A DNA stretch of 64,000 nucleotides, taken from Tamarix chinensis. Lineage: Eukaryota > Streptophyta > Magnoliopsida > Caryophyllales > Tamaricaceae. A program made the position numbers and the translations under genes. Positions 25,310 to 37,752 of the stretch are shown in pieces. The notes below the pieces were generated by a model. The model was not told where the DNA came from, made no database searches, and was given only the letters and a program-made list of their open reading frames with translations. The stretch's first letter is position 1; every line of letters starts with the position of its first letter. The stretch spans positions 72,605,466 through 72,669,465 of the forward strand of contig CM060174.1 of NCBI GenBank assembly GCA_030549775.1. Direction: 5' to 3'.

Positions 25310-26840
25310 CACATGCAGATTAAGGGGGGAAGAAAGGGTTCGAAGGTACTGAGGTAGAAGGGAGGAGAGATGGCTCAGTTTAGGGACTTTAGCCTAGAAA
25401 AGGAGGTAGATGGGGGAGGATTGGAGGCAAGGTAAGGATGCAGAAGTGAAGAGTGGGTGTAGGTGGAGGCTAGGGATGGTCTCACGGCGGCAGAGGGCGG
25501 CAGATGCGGCAGCAGCAAGGCGGCGAAGATGACTGTCGGGCTGGCGTGGCTGAGAAGTAAGGCGGCGAAGATGATTGAAGGGGCTGGTTTCGGGAAAAGA
25601 AGGTGTGGGGTTGGTAGAGGGGGTTGCAGGTAGGGCTGTAAACGAGTCGAGCCGAGCCGAATACCCCTAGGTTTGGGTTCGGCGCGTTTAACTAAACGAG
25701 CCTAAAATGCTGTTTGGGCTCGGCTCGTTTAACTAAATGAACGAGCCGAGCTCACGAGCCAAAGCCAAAAAATGAACCGAGCCGGGTTTTTTCGAGTTTG
25801 AGCTTGACTCGTTTAATAAATGAGCCGAGCCCGAGCCTCACTTTGAGGCTCATTTAATTAAATGAACGAGCCGAACCGAGCTTTTAACGAGTTGAGCCGA
25901 GCTGAAAACCGAATTGGCTCAGCTCATTTACAACCCTATGGATTGGTGGTTTTGGTGGCAGCAGAGGTGGCCGGACGGCGGCTAATGGGGCAGTTGCAGG
26001 AGGCTTGGCAATAAGGGAGAAAAGTGGGGAGAAAAGGAAGAGGTGGAGGAGGGAGTAGCTGTAGGGGCTCGAGGGTGGCTTGGGGGGTCTCGTGGTGGCA
26101 CAGGGCAGTAGCAGGTGGTGGCAGAAGGCGACACAGGGGGTCAGTGCGGCGTTTGGAGCAGCGGCGAGCAAAAATGGGGGAAAAATGGGAAGGAGGAGAA
26201 AACGAAAGAAAAGGATCGAGGAAGGGAAATTAAGGCTAGAAAAATGGGGCAAGAGCTGCTGGTGGGGAGAAGAAAAAGAAGAGGGAGAGAAAGGGGGCAG
26301 GTGGCTGGTCGGCGAGAGTACGAAGGGTGGCAGGGAGGTGTCGGTTGGTAGGGGAAAGGGAGATGGGCATGCGAGCTATGGTCCAAGGGTTGGTTTGGTT
26401 CGAAATAGGAAAGAAAGTGATGGGGAAGGGAGAGGAAGAGAGAGCAGGTGTAGTGGCAGGTGGCGACAGTTGCAGGGCGGCTCGGTGGTGGCAGGCATGG
26501 AGTCGTCGAGACTGGTCGGTCACGAGCAAGGAGAAGAAGAGAAAAAAAAGAGAAGGAGGGCGGAGCAGACCGGTCGGCGTAGAGGAGGAAGATCGACCGG
26601 TCCGGTTTGGGAAAAAAGAAAAATAAGGACGGGCGAGTGGGACTGGACTGCGCCGCATGGGAGAAGGAGAACAGGGGAAGAAACGGGCCTTTGGCCCAGC
26701 GCGCAAGGAAGGGGGGATGCAGACCGGGCAGCCTGGCGGCCCAAAGTCAAGGAAAAGGGGAAAAAAGAAATAAGGGCAAGGAGAAAGAAAAGAAAAAGTA
26801 GGAAAAAGGAAAGTGGGAAAAAAATGGAAAAGTTTAAAAT
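25310..26840 (-). other. GC-rich leader and promoter region of A2
   Basis: The plus strand is G/A-rich and interrupted by the MITE. Open frames up to 259 codons on plus and 156 on minus are low complexity and not conserved with A1. The GC-rich domain ends at about 26830 in poly-purine, then returns to AT-rich sequence. Confidence 0.5.
25631..25938. mobile_element. hAT-like MITE nested in A2
   Basis: The left end TAGGGCTGTAAACGAG and right end CTCATTTACAACCCTA are terminal inverted repeats with two changes. The interior is built of GAGCCGAGC-type inverted motifs and holds no ORF. It is absent from the colinear site in A1 (near 19600). Elements with these ends are common in plant genomes and usually attributed to hAT. 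I could not see a clear 8-bp TSD. Confidence 0.65.
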
Positions 26841-29827
26841 AATTAAATTTATAAAATAATAGGATGTAATATTTTGATAATAAGTTTATTTAATGATTTA
26901 ATTTAAATTAATTAAATATATGGGCTTAAAAAGGATAATTATAATAAAATAATAGTTTGAAAATTTATTTAAATAAAAATAATATGATAAAATGACAAAA
27001 TGTTTATTTTTAATTTATTAAATACTCCTATCCAAATTTGTACACTTAAAAATCCATAAAATCATTAAATTAAATAATTTTAAAAGCTAATTTATTTTAA
27101 ATAAAAATTATTTATTAAATTATAGATTTTCTAAAATTTAGGGGGATTACAATTCTAAATAACTTCGTTCATGATCATAATTTTATTATATTCATATGAT
27201 TTTGATTTTTGTTTAAAAATATGTATAGTTCTTTCTTATATTTTGATTTTTAATATTTTATATTAATTTTTTATTATAATTTCATCATGTTATTGCAACT
27301 TTATTTTGTAGTTATATTTTGTTAACGAAATAAATTATTTAAATTATAAAATTTCCATTAAAATAGTAACATTATTTTAATATTTTTATCCGTAGAAAAT
27401 ATTTTTGATTTTGAATTTATCCCCTTTTTCATTGTCGTTACAATCTTAAAAAATTTTAAATCAAAAATATTTTCGTAACTTATTTATAATTTTCTTTTTG
27501 AAATTACGTTTCTTCTGTTTTATCCTTTTTGGTTTGCGAAAGACTATTTTTAAAAATTATTTAGTTAATCCCTGTCTCTTACAATATGATTTAAATGTTT
27601 TTCCTACATGTTTTTAAATTTTTTTTAAGGTCTTATTATGTATTTTCATAACTCATATAAATATTTACGTTCGTTAGTATTTTCTTCTGAAAAGTTTTCT
27701 GAAATTCTTTAAATAGCTTTTATATTGATTTTATACCTTCGTATATTTATGAAATGATTTTTCTAAATGAGTTTTAGATATAATCACCCGTTAATATTTT
27801 TAGATGTTCAATATTCTCATTTGTGTATTTATATTTGTAAAAAAAAATAACAACCTAGACTAATTCCCCCTCCTTTCCTTTTCTTTCTTCTTCTTTCTCC
27901 CTCTTTTCTCTTCTCTCTCTCTTCCTTCATGTTCCTTCTTCTGTGTGAAACGCCAGCCCCTCACCGTACTTATCTCTACCCCTCTTCTTTGCTTCAGTCA
28001 CTATCACCTCACCACAATCCGCCCACCAATGATGTCGGTAGCAGCAGCTATAATAGTGAGCGGCGACGGCAGCTGGCGATGACGACATAGCTAGCAACGC
28101 ACAATAGCGAGCAGCAATGACATTCGATCATTGCCGATTTCAACCGACCATCGACGAATGATCTTCTCCCTTCGACGGGGCTTCCCCAACCTTAACCGAA
28201 TTTGATTTGTAGATTCCGGTTAGTATAAATTACCCCAAACCCTAACTTCTATTTTGATTAATTTTGTATGAATTGGCTTATGATAAGCTAAATTGATTAT
28301 TTAATTATTTATATACATGTTGTATGATTTATTAAGAATGGTTAATTGAAGTGTATGCAGTTGATTTATGAAAATCAAAATTTTGACCTGATTATGTCCA
28401 TATTTTTTGTATTCGTCCGATTAAACTATTTTTGATAAATTGATTATAAAATATGCTATAAAATATATTTAATTTCATATTGGAATTATCAGTTTGAGAA
28501 ATTTATGCGAAATTAATTAGAATTGGATTTCTAGGTTAAAATACGTATGTGACGAAATTGAATTGCATAATTGAGTTGTTTCTCTCAATTAATTTTATAA
28601 TATGCTTTGAAATGTATTTCATTTTATGCTGGAAGAGTTAATTTGGGAAAATTTTGTGAAATTGATTGGAAATAGATTTTTAGGTCAAAACTCTTATATA
28701 TCTTAATTGGATTGTGTAATCGAATTATTTTATTCAATTAATTATATAATTTACATTATAATACAACGAATTGCAATTCCGAACTGTCAATTTATATTTT
28801 TTAGTAATAATTGAATGGATTAACATCTTGGAATCCAAAAATTCTAATTGGGTTAAATTGGGCATTTATTTTATTGATTTTGATCAATTGATTATATAAT
28901 GTGTTATAAAATATGTCTAATTTTATTTCTAAACATTCAAATCAAATAAATTAATAAAATTTAATAGAATCACATTTTTAGGCCTAAAACCCTTGATTTG
29001 AAATGAAATTGGTCATTTATATAGTTATTTTTTTCTAAAACTGAATTTATAGAAATAGTTGAAATGATCTTAATTGCATTCTAACACCTTCAATTGTGAT
29101 TAATTGATTTGAATGGTTAATCTACAGCTTAGGACTATGATTAAACTAATTTTATAGAAACACTTTTTATGATGTTAATTGAAGTGTCTTGAGCTTTAAA
29201 ACCCTAATTTTGGAAAATGATTACCATCAATTGGCTACTTGTAAGATTATTTTGTTGAAATTTATTATCTAGATTTATTTAAAATTAGTTTAATCATAGT
29301 TCTAAGCTAGCAATTTGAGGTAATTAAAGTTAATTTTTTGGTTTACCATTCAAGCTTAGAAACCCTAATTTATTGAGATAGTTTTATGAAAATGATTTGC
29401 GTATGTTTCTTTCACCCAGTTGAATTCTAGCTTTGATTTAAAACCATGTGAATTATTTTTTTTATCTTATCGATGTGGATTAGTTCTTTGAAAATGATTG
29501 GTTTGCCTTTTTGGTTGTAAAACCTAATTAGTAAGTCATTTTTGATCAAATCAACTTATCCTCCATTATTCTTTCCCTAATTTTCCAAATTAATTTAAAA
29601 TGCCCTCAACGATATGTATCAAACCTTATTTGGTTAAATTTTAATTTTAAATCTCAGTAGAGCTAAGCTCGCGAGTCTTAGATTTTGGACATGTTTTCGA
29701 AGAAAGACCGTCCATATCTCTCTTTGTTGATTAAACTATAATATTTGAATTGTTGGTCGATAAGATAGTTTCTAACCTAGTGTTACAATTTCTATTATCA
29801 ATCTAGGAAACCATTATCATAGATTGT

Positions 29828-29830
<3 letters not shown>

Positions 29831-29872
<42 letters not shown>
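29831..29872. repeat. (CT)n microsatellite in C1
   Basis: A perfect run of about 21 CT units. Confidence 0.95.
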
Positions 29873-29879
<7 letters not shown>

Positions 29880-32800
29880 TTAGCTAGCTTTGGATTTAGG
29901 TAAGTCATTCCTTACCTTTACTTATTGTGGAATCTAGAATATATGTCATCTTGAAGTGGAAGGTGATGAGTATGCTTTATAATTATTTAAGTATGTTAAG
30001 CATATACTATGCTTTTGTGTGGTAATTCTATATATGTATAAGTTTATAACTTCAATGTGAACACATGTTAGTATGCCTCTTGAATATTATATGCGTTTGA
30101 GTATGTGAAAAGTTAAGCATGATTATGTGGTTAACATGTTCAGCTAATTATGAAATGTTTGGTGATTTTAGAGAATGTTCTAAAGTGTTTAAATTATAAT
30201 CGGTTTAGAAAACCGTATCCTTGGTTTAGTATGGATTGAAATTGTATGATACTTTATACTGTATTTTATGCCTTGTAAGTATTCGACTTTAATGTCACCT
30301 GAATCGGTTCACCTTTAATGCCACTTGGAATTAATCAACTTTAACGCCACATGGACTAGACCGACTTTAATGCCACTCAAAATTGATTAGCTTTAATGCT
30401 ACTTAAAATAGATATAATAATAGGGAATTCATTGTGTTGATGGAAGTGATTTAAGTATTGTTATGTGGGCTTGATTTATGATTGGTTAAATGTTTAAATA
30501 AAATATTAATCATTTAAAGTGAAAGATGTTGAGTTAGGACTTGTATCACTCAAGGTACCTATCCAAGTTAATTTTGGTATTCACTTAGTACAATTTTGGT
30601 ATTTTTCTTTACTATGATGACGTGTGCCTTACGATGTCCGGAGATGCCCTCTTCTACTCTATAGGTGTTTCGATATATTTTGGCCATATAGAAGGTATGC
30701 ATACTTAAGTGATTAGGTATCCTATTTATTGTGACATGGTTATATTTTCGGGCGGGCCAGCTAAGACTAGTTCCATTCGAATACTAGATTAGTTGTTATA
30801 ATATCTTTGAATATCTGTCCTTAAAAGAATATAATCAAATGGTTGTGATAACGATAATGAAATATAATAATCAATTATTCATGTTCATTCATGGACTTTA
30901 TATTTCATTATCCTCTGCATATCTCTTGATTGTCTTCCTTATAATAGTGTTACCATATGACGCATGTTCGTATCTAATTATCACATGATCTATTATTTAA
31001 ACCACATGTGAGCCTAATGTGTAGAATGTTATCTTCTAAGGTAGTTGTGTTACTCAGTATGAGTTCATGACTCCTTGTACTCTTTCACTCTATGTGTCGT
31101 CATGTTTAATCATATATTTATAAGCATGAATCCATAAACACTTGGTTCATTGTATGTATCACATGTATAATTGAACATGAGTTATTAATTGAGTGGAATA
31201 GTGTACATATCACATGTATAAGTGAGCATGAATATTATAAGCTAAAGATTACCATGTCTTATGTGTATCATATTTCTTTCGATGAGTTAGGTAGTTGTGA
31301 TTTACTTAGTATTGGACCTGTACTAATACAACCTTGGTTGAATGGGTCCTGTAATGATCCACTGATGGTGGGGAGCAGGCCTCTTGTGTAGGTCTGAGAT
31401 TGAATGTTATAGATGGGTTGAAGGCTTGGCTTCGAGAGTAGGCAACCCAATGTTTTATTCCTCAGATATTTGTCTTTTTTTATTATCTATATTTACTTTT
31501 AGAAAATTTCAAGTGTTGTATTAACATTTTAATGGCGCCGTAATAAAATTTTAATTTCTCATTAATTTGCTAAGCTTTTAAAATCCAAGGTTATTTCACA
31601 AGTTTTTCACTAATTTTATCAGCGATGATTTTGTTCGGTAAAATTGTTCACTTGCCATCAACCATTGGATATCTCATTGTGGGAGTTTATCCTCATGGCA
31701 TAGATGTTTGAATTTTTGTTAGATAGGTTTTAACCTTACATCTAGCATGAAATATATGGTGGACATTTATCTTGTGTTAGGTGTAGCGGTAACATTTTTC
31801 ATTTTCTATTTTAGCTTCCGCATTATTCCTTTAAACAAAAAATTTCAGAAGTGAATTTCAGGGGTGTTACAAGTACCGTGTTGCTTTAGTGTGTTGGTAT
31901 GATTGGTATACTTTATACGTTTTTAGGTTATCTTGCCTCCCCTATAGTAATTAAAATGGAAGTAACTCTTATTTATCTGGTGATTTTTTTGGAATTGGTC
32001 TTGGTATATTAGTTCGCTAGTTATCTCCATACACCACCCCTTTGGTTTATTGGGATTGAATTTGGTATGTTGGGTGATAATTGCTTTAGTGCACTATCCT
32101 TTATGGTTATGAGATATGTCGTGGTGGTTCTAGATATGGTTATGTATGATTTTGTTGATTCTCTTGTGGGTTACCCTAGGTATGTTTTAAATTAATGAGA
32201 TGGTTGTGATATGGTTAGGTATCATCATATGATGAACTTGTGACCTATGGTGATGTATAAGTTATAACATGTTTATCGAATTTAATTATCACTATATTCT
32301 TTAATGTGCTTATGTTGTGACTCTCTCTTGTGCTAGCTTCCTAGGTACCCTATGTAGCATTTGCATGTTTAGAGTTATATAGGGTTTACTCAATACCGCT
32401 ATATTGACAGGTTTTGTTTCATGATTCCCTACCTATTCAGTAAGAAACCTTTACCTTGATGAAGTACTTTGATGGTTCCGCTTGACTAGGGTTTGGTTTG
32501 AGAGTTAAAATAATTTGATGTTAGCTTTAGCATCTTTTGAGTTATATTGATGGGTTTTGTTTCCTTCCCCCTATCTGTTCAATGAGAAATCTTTACCTTA
32601 TAACACTACATTGAGGGTTCTACTTGAGACAAATAGGGTTTAGGTTGAAAGTTAGGACTACTTGGTGTTAGCTCCGATATTTTTTTATAATCATAATACC
32701 CCTTGAACCTTTATGCCCTTCCTTTGTACTTTACATTTATAGGTTTGTTGTATTTCTGTTTGGCATATACTTTTGTGTAATATCATAATAACGATAAACT

Positions 32801-33202
32801 TTTAATATAATCTCTCATATGTTTCTTATTAATTTTCTTCTTCATCTTAATTTGATTAACATTTTAACCTAAACACTTAACGTAAGAAAGATAAAGGATA
32901 TCGAACTTATGCTATGATAACACCTTATGTTTTGATATTTTAACTTCTATAATGTTTCTAAAATGAATTTTTCTAGTACTAAAAATAAGGTTGTTATACT
33001 TTGGAGTGAAATTATATATACTGATAATTTTGTTTTCATTATTTCATTTATTCAAGAATACAATGAAAAAAACCTATCCAACATTATTTCGAAATATGTT
33101 ATAGTGAAACGTGATCAAAGCAATAAGGATTGCCATTTTTTATTCAAACGATAATAGTAGCAATCATTTGAATATGATAAGGAGCATTATTACTAGAAAT
33201 TA

Positions 33203-33262
33203 GGGGATGAGGATCGAACCCCAATATCCCATCCTTCCATGCTTATAACCAATTTTAGAGAA
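33203..33262 (-). repeat. tRNA-like sequence, possible SINE head
   Basis: On the minus strand, ATTGGTTATAAGCATGG resembles a tRNA D-arm (A box) and, about 30 bases later, GGGGTTCGATCCTCATCCCC resembles a T-arm (B box). A complete cloverleaf is not present: the acceptor and anticodon parts do not pair. It is more likely a tRNA-derived SINE fragment than a tRNA gene. Confidence 0.3.
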
Positions 33263-35885
33263 ATTTTTAGGTGGATATGACATACTCATTAGCAAAGCTA
33301 AGGTTTTCATGTGGTGTTCCGGGACATCACAAAACCTTAGTCGGTGGCATGGGGTATTATTGGCATATCAAATATTATATATAAATTGTATAAGGAGGAT
33401 ATCATATAAAAATTTGTAGATAGCTTGGTGTCCCAAGTGTCTCGTGTCATTAATTTGGGAAATAAGTCTTGATTAGTGCATTTGTTTTACATGGGTTTTT
33501 CATTTTCAAAACATTATGTTTGGTTTTTGGAGCTATAACATGTTAGCTTTCCCCCACTTCTCCTGTCTCTGTCTCTTTCTTGTTCCCTACTTCACCTTCA
33601 AGTCTCATTCTCCTCCTCTCCCTTCTGCATTGTTACATAGACCATTAGCTGTCATCCAACACTTATGTTGCTATTGTTGCTTCACTAGCTAGACTACTAT
33701 TATGTTGATCGTCACCACCACATGTGGTGACTATGTACTTCAACTTCTCAATTTCTTAGATAAATTTTGATATATTCATTCACTTACTTTAATAGTGATA
33801 AATTAATTTACAAAATTATATTAATTAATAAGTTAAAAATTGATAATTTTGATTTGATTACAAAACCCTAATTGATTTAAAATTCATAACTTTCTATTAA
33901 TTGATTAACTTTCTCAATTATTATAAAACCTTAATTCACTAATTAGTTTATTAAATGAGTGAATTATATAGTTATTTAGTTAATTGTTGGATTAGTTTGT
34001 CTTAAAATTATCACTTATTAAAATTTAAATTGTTAAATAGATTAATTAATTAATTCACCAATTAGTTTGTTAATCAAATGATTTTTTTAGTTATTTAGTT
34101 AATTATTGAATTAGCTTGTTGTAAAATCATATTACCCACTAAATTTTATTAACTCACTTAGTTAATTTATTAAATTGTATGATTTTTTTTAATCTAGGAT
34201 TACAAAACCCTAATTTTGGTTTGATTATGAAATCCTAATTTAAGTGTAATGTATTATTATTTTTTATATTACTTTATAGTATTATTTTATAAGATGATAT
34301 CATAAAACTCAAATCCAGCTATGTTACTACTCTAATTTGTCTACTAAAATAGAAAAGCATAATTGGGTAACATCATCCGATCAATTAATAGCTGAAACAA
34401 AGGTCAGATAAAGTGATATGCATTGCCTTGTGTGGGAAAAATTATTTAAAAATTTATACGCATAATTTAATAGAGATTATAATAAAATAAAAATACTTTA
34501 AAAATTTTCAATATATATTCTTTAGTAGCTAGAAGGACCAAATCTCGAGTTTCATTATTAATGATCGAGAAAATAGGTTAAATGCTTAACAACTACCCAT
34601 GCACGGATAAGAATTATCATAAGCTATATATGGGGATTGAACCTGAGCATGTTCAAAATAGTCCGATACCGACGTCGCCTGTCCAGTAAGAACAGATAGG
34701 AGATTCATATGCGTAATTTCAGATAAAAATTAGTGACATCAATGATGAATATTTACCGAAGCTCATGATCATAAGTTCGAGATGTTACAAAGGTAATTTA
34801 TTATGCAACCCTAAGCGCCTACTATAATATATTACTCAAATCAGACCATAATACATGTACTGACTTAGAGAGTCAAGCATATTCTCAGCAAGTAATGCAC
34901 CGCCATTACAGAATTATGATATATATATTCATGGCATGAGTTTCAAGTTTTGGGTACCCCTTAACTCCATGCACCTTTCCCCAATAAAACTAAGGTAGGC
35001 AAAAGTCGGGGGTAGTCGATACTATATCAGAAGGAATAATTATCTCCTGCAAATTCCCTGTCCGAAACACATGCATGTCCGGAACTAGTATTTGCAGTGA
35101 GAGAAAAGGAATATAGCTAGCAACCATTCATGCCCTTCCCGTAGTTTTAATAACTGTATGAAGAATTGGCTTGAAGAGAGCTAGCTAGCTAGCACATGTA
35201 ATGTAATGGTAACTAGTCAGACAAATAGCGCGCGCAGTATACATTTATTTATATATATATACACGTTATATCAAAACCAAGAGGAAAGCGTCTTTTTTGC
35301 TGACATTTATAGCAAGCTTGTACCACTTGCCTTGCCTTACACATAATATGTATATATGTACGTACGCTAATCCAGCGAGTATATGTATACATACGTAGGT
35401 GGTCTCTGCCTGATAAATATAAAACATTGTGCCTAGCTAGCTAGCAAGATAGCTCCCTCTAGCCCATGAATATCACAACCAGTTCCCTAGCTCACCAGGC
35501 ATGCATGCATCAAGTACACACACACACACACACATGTACGTATAGTTTAATTGCTCAAAGCTGCTGGATGATCGTTTACACATACACTAGAAGGTGTGTA
35601 GTGGTAGCTACAATAGCTTAAGCAGAATAGATGAGGGAGAAGGGAAAAGTTTCACATGCAATAAGTTCAGAAGATCATTTAATAATCAATCAAAGCATGC
35701 TTGAATTAATTCCTGCTGCATGCCAATAATAGCAATGAGGTAGGTCACATCGATCCATCCTTGCATGTCCACTTCAACATTAATTCATAACTTCATGATC
35801 ACAGAAAGAAAAACAATTAAACACTTCCTTCTTTAATGCCATGGTGATCATCATTCACAAGCCTACCCGCGGCTCTACGATTTCA

Positions 35886-36020
35886 TACTCTAGCTAGTTA
35901 TATCATTAGTGTCTGTTTGCAAGTATGACCCAAAACAGCTTATAAGTTAGTTTTTAGTTACGAATCCATACTCTAGCTAGTAATAATATCGTTAGTATGT
36001 GTTTGGTACAATCCCAAAAC
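35886..36020. repeat. Imperfect tandem duplication of about 80 bp
   Basis: CATACTCTAGCTAGT followed by a GTTTG(C/G) and CCCAAAACAGCTT block occurs twice (about 35886 and about 35968). The GTGTTTGGTACAA...AAACAGCTT wording is common at the ends of plant MITEs, but no inverted pair is evident. Confidence 0.45.
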
Positions 36021-36870
36021 AGCTTTCAACCTAACTTTTTGTTTATTGAAGTAATTTTTTTTGTTTAATAAAAAAGTAAACCTCTTTTTGGTAAGTATTT
36101 TTTACTAGCTTATAAACTACTAATTTTTTAAAAAACTATTTCAAGCATCTAATACGTTATAAGATTTGGGTTAGTTTTTTAGATAATTTTGTCAAACATA
36201 TATACAATTAAACTTGACTTGAGAAAATAACAGCCGACTGATTAGTTGTTTTCATTTATTAAGGAAAAATAATTTATGTCAAATTACATAATAAGATTAT
36301 GTATGAAGAGATGCAATTAATTAGTCGTAGTTTGGGACTAAGTTTTTCTCTTAAACCAAGTGCCCGAGAGTACTCATAATATTTTGAGACGATTCTGTGT
36401 AGGTGGCCCTAAAATGAGAGGTAGTTTAATTACTCTCAAACACAACTTGTTGAGAAAGACCTCTTAGGTTTGTGTAATTAAGACCAAATGAGTTGATATA
36501 TACCATTCCAGATTAGTTGGTATATATTTGGACTAACTTCATGAATCCCCTACATAAACTTAATGGGGGGGGGGAAGAGGCTAAATAACGTTGAGTTTAA
36601 AGGCAACCGCGATGTAGTTCTTTTGGTATATATATAGATTCATTAGGAATAATTCATAATTAATAGCTTGTTAGTTTGCGAAATAGGCTGAAGAAAGTCA
36701 ACTTATTTTTAATTTACAATTAGAAAAGAGACAAATCCCTAATTAAATCAACAAGCTAGGTAGCTAAGCTAGGATCTAGTAAATAAAGTGAGTGTCAAGT
36801 CGACAAGTTTCAAATTTTGAATAGGTATTGTACTAATTCATCTACATGCTCCATGAGAATCAAAATCATA

Positions 36871-37752
36871 ATCTACTAGTAGTAGTAGTAGTAGTAGGGA
36901 GGCAGGCAAGTAGGGGGATGGGTGAAGGGAGGCAAGGAAACGGATAATCTGGGACAAGGGGGGAGAGCTCGGCTGATTATAAGGGGGGTAAAAGGTGACC
37001 TCGAGTAGTAAACCAAACCCCCAGCGGCAGAAAGGGCATTGAATATCAAGCTCAGAGAAGAAAACACCACTTATACTGCTACATATTATTATTACACTAT
37101 TACTTTGGTCTAGCTTTTTCTTTTTGTATTACTATATTTTTTTTTCTATATATATATATAGAGAGAGAGAGAGACACACACACAAATTTCAAGAGCAAGA
37201 TACGAGCAAAAAAAAAAAATATGTCAATCAATTTATCTGGATATAAATTTAGATAATAGATGTTTAAGTTGATCAATCATTATAGGAGTAAGAACAGCAA
37301 CAAATTAAATATTAATAGAAGCAAATGAAGAAGTCAGACAGTCAGTTGATAATTCTAGATAGCTACATGCTAAGATTTAAACAGATAAAATGGAACATCC
37401 TGCAGGGATCATATAGAAAATATAATTAATAAGTCCATGCCTGCTGACATGCATGAAAAATACCACTAATCAATTCATGATCCCTTCACAACAGCCGGAT
37501 AAATTAAACAAATAATAAAAACAAGTAAAACTTGAAATTACTACTCTTTGGGGGGAGAGAGGAAGGGGGGGGGGTGGTAGCTTGCTAGGGTTGAAAGGTG
37601 GGGAGGAGAGGGAAGATGAAGTAGCTAGAGAGGACAGAGAAGTAAAATTACGGGGCAGGGATTACATGATGTGCGTACCGGGAAGCCCCGCCGTTGAGGG
37701 TAGAGGGCCGGGGATCGTAGTAGTACGTACGTAGGTATTCGCTAAAGATTTT
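36871..37752. other. 3' flank of the SRS gene
   Basis: It contains a (TAG)n/(TAC)n run (about 36879-36897), a TATATA/GAGAGA run (about 37148-37176) and G-rich tracts. The 3' UTR of the SRS gene must lie in the upper part, but no clear polyadenylation signal can be fixed by eye. Confidence 0.4.

Larger units (their letters stand above)
21535..27151 (-). mobile_element. A2: solo-LTR-like element, 5.6 kb, TSD ATTCT, inserted in C1
   Basis: The plus strand starts TGTAACACCCCC and ends GGGGGATTACA, flanked by ATTCT (21530-21534 and 27152-27156). It is colinear with A1 from end to end, and about 0.3 kb of the length difference is a MITE at 25631-25938. It has the same CCGG array, ATTACC repeats, hairpin and GC-rich leader. 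No coding domains are present. Because C1 and D3 both continue on either side, A2 is younger than both. Confidence 0.85.
21368..31871 (+). mobile_element. C1: solo-LTR-like element, 4.9 kb of its own sequence, split by A2
   Basis: The left end is TGTAATACTTCG at 21368 and the right end CAGGGGTGTTACA at 31871; A2 plus its TSD lie inside (21535-27156). D3 sequence is interrupted precisely here: D1 and D2 read GGAGGATACCGTG- or GGAGGATACAATG-like across the site. The flanks AATAT and AGTAC can both be derived from an ancestral GATAC, so the TSD is decayed. Contents: AT-rich U3, pyrimidine-rich and GC-rich leader (27870-28240), many AAACCCTAATT-type degenerate repeats (28250-29650), (CT)n (29831-29872), and GATCCACTGATGGTGGGG (31354), a block shared with B1 and B2. 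Confidence 0.65.
13841..32998 (+). mobile_element. D3: D-family solo-LTR-like element, carrier of the nest (A1, C1, A2)
   Basis: The left end is TGTAATATCCCC at 13841 (preceded by CTTTA) and the right end GGTTGTTATA at 32998 (followed by CTTTG), a TSD with one change. The element's own sequence is in three parts: 13841-15680, 20811-21367 and 31872-32998, about 3.5 kb in all. These are colinear with D1 and D2; for example 21090-21340 matches 5060-5310, and 31880-32990 matches 2900-3918. It is the oldest insertion of the stack, since three others lie inside it, and no coding domains remain. Confidence 0.7.
33004..36870. other. Low-repeat intergenic region downstream of the SRS gene
   Basis: No gene was found. 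A pyrimidine-rich stretch at about 33545-33640, followed by AAACCCTAATT-like AT-rich sequence to about 34330, recalls the leader part of C1 and may be an eroded LTR fragment. From about 34800 the sequence is unique-looking, with CTAGCTAG and TATA-type tracts and (CA)n at about 35517-35532. Confidence 0.45.

Noticed and set aside
26080..26859. 259-codon plus-strand frame in A2
   Set aside because: Gly/Arg/Lys-rich, no start context or domain; spans LTR leader sequence.
33203..33262. A functional tRNA gene on minus
   Set aside because: Only the D- and T-arm-like parts are recognisable; the acceptor and anticodon stems do not form.
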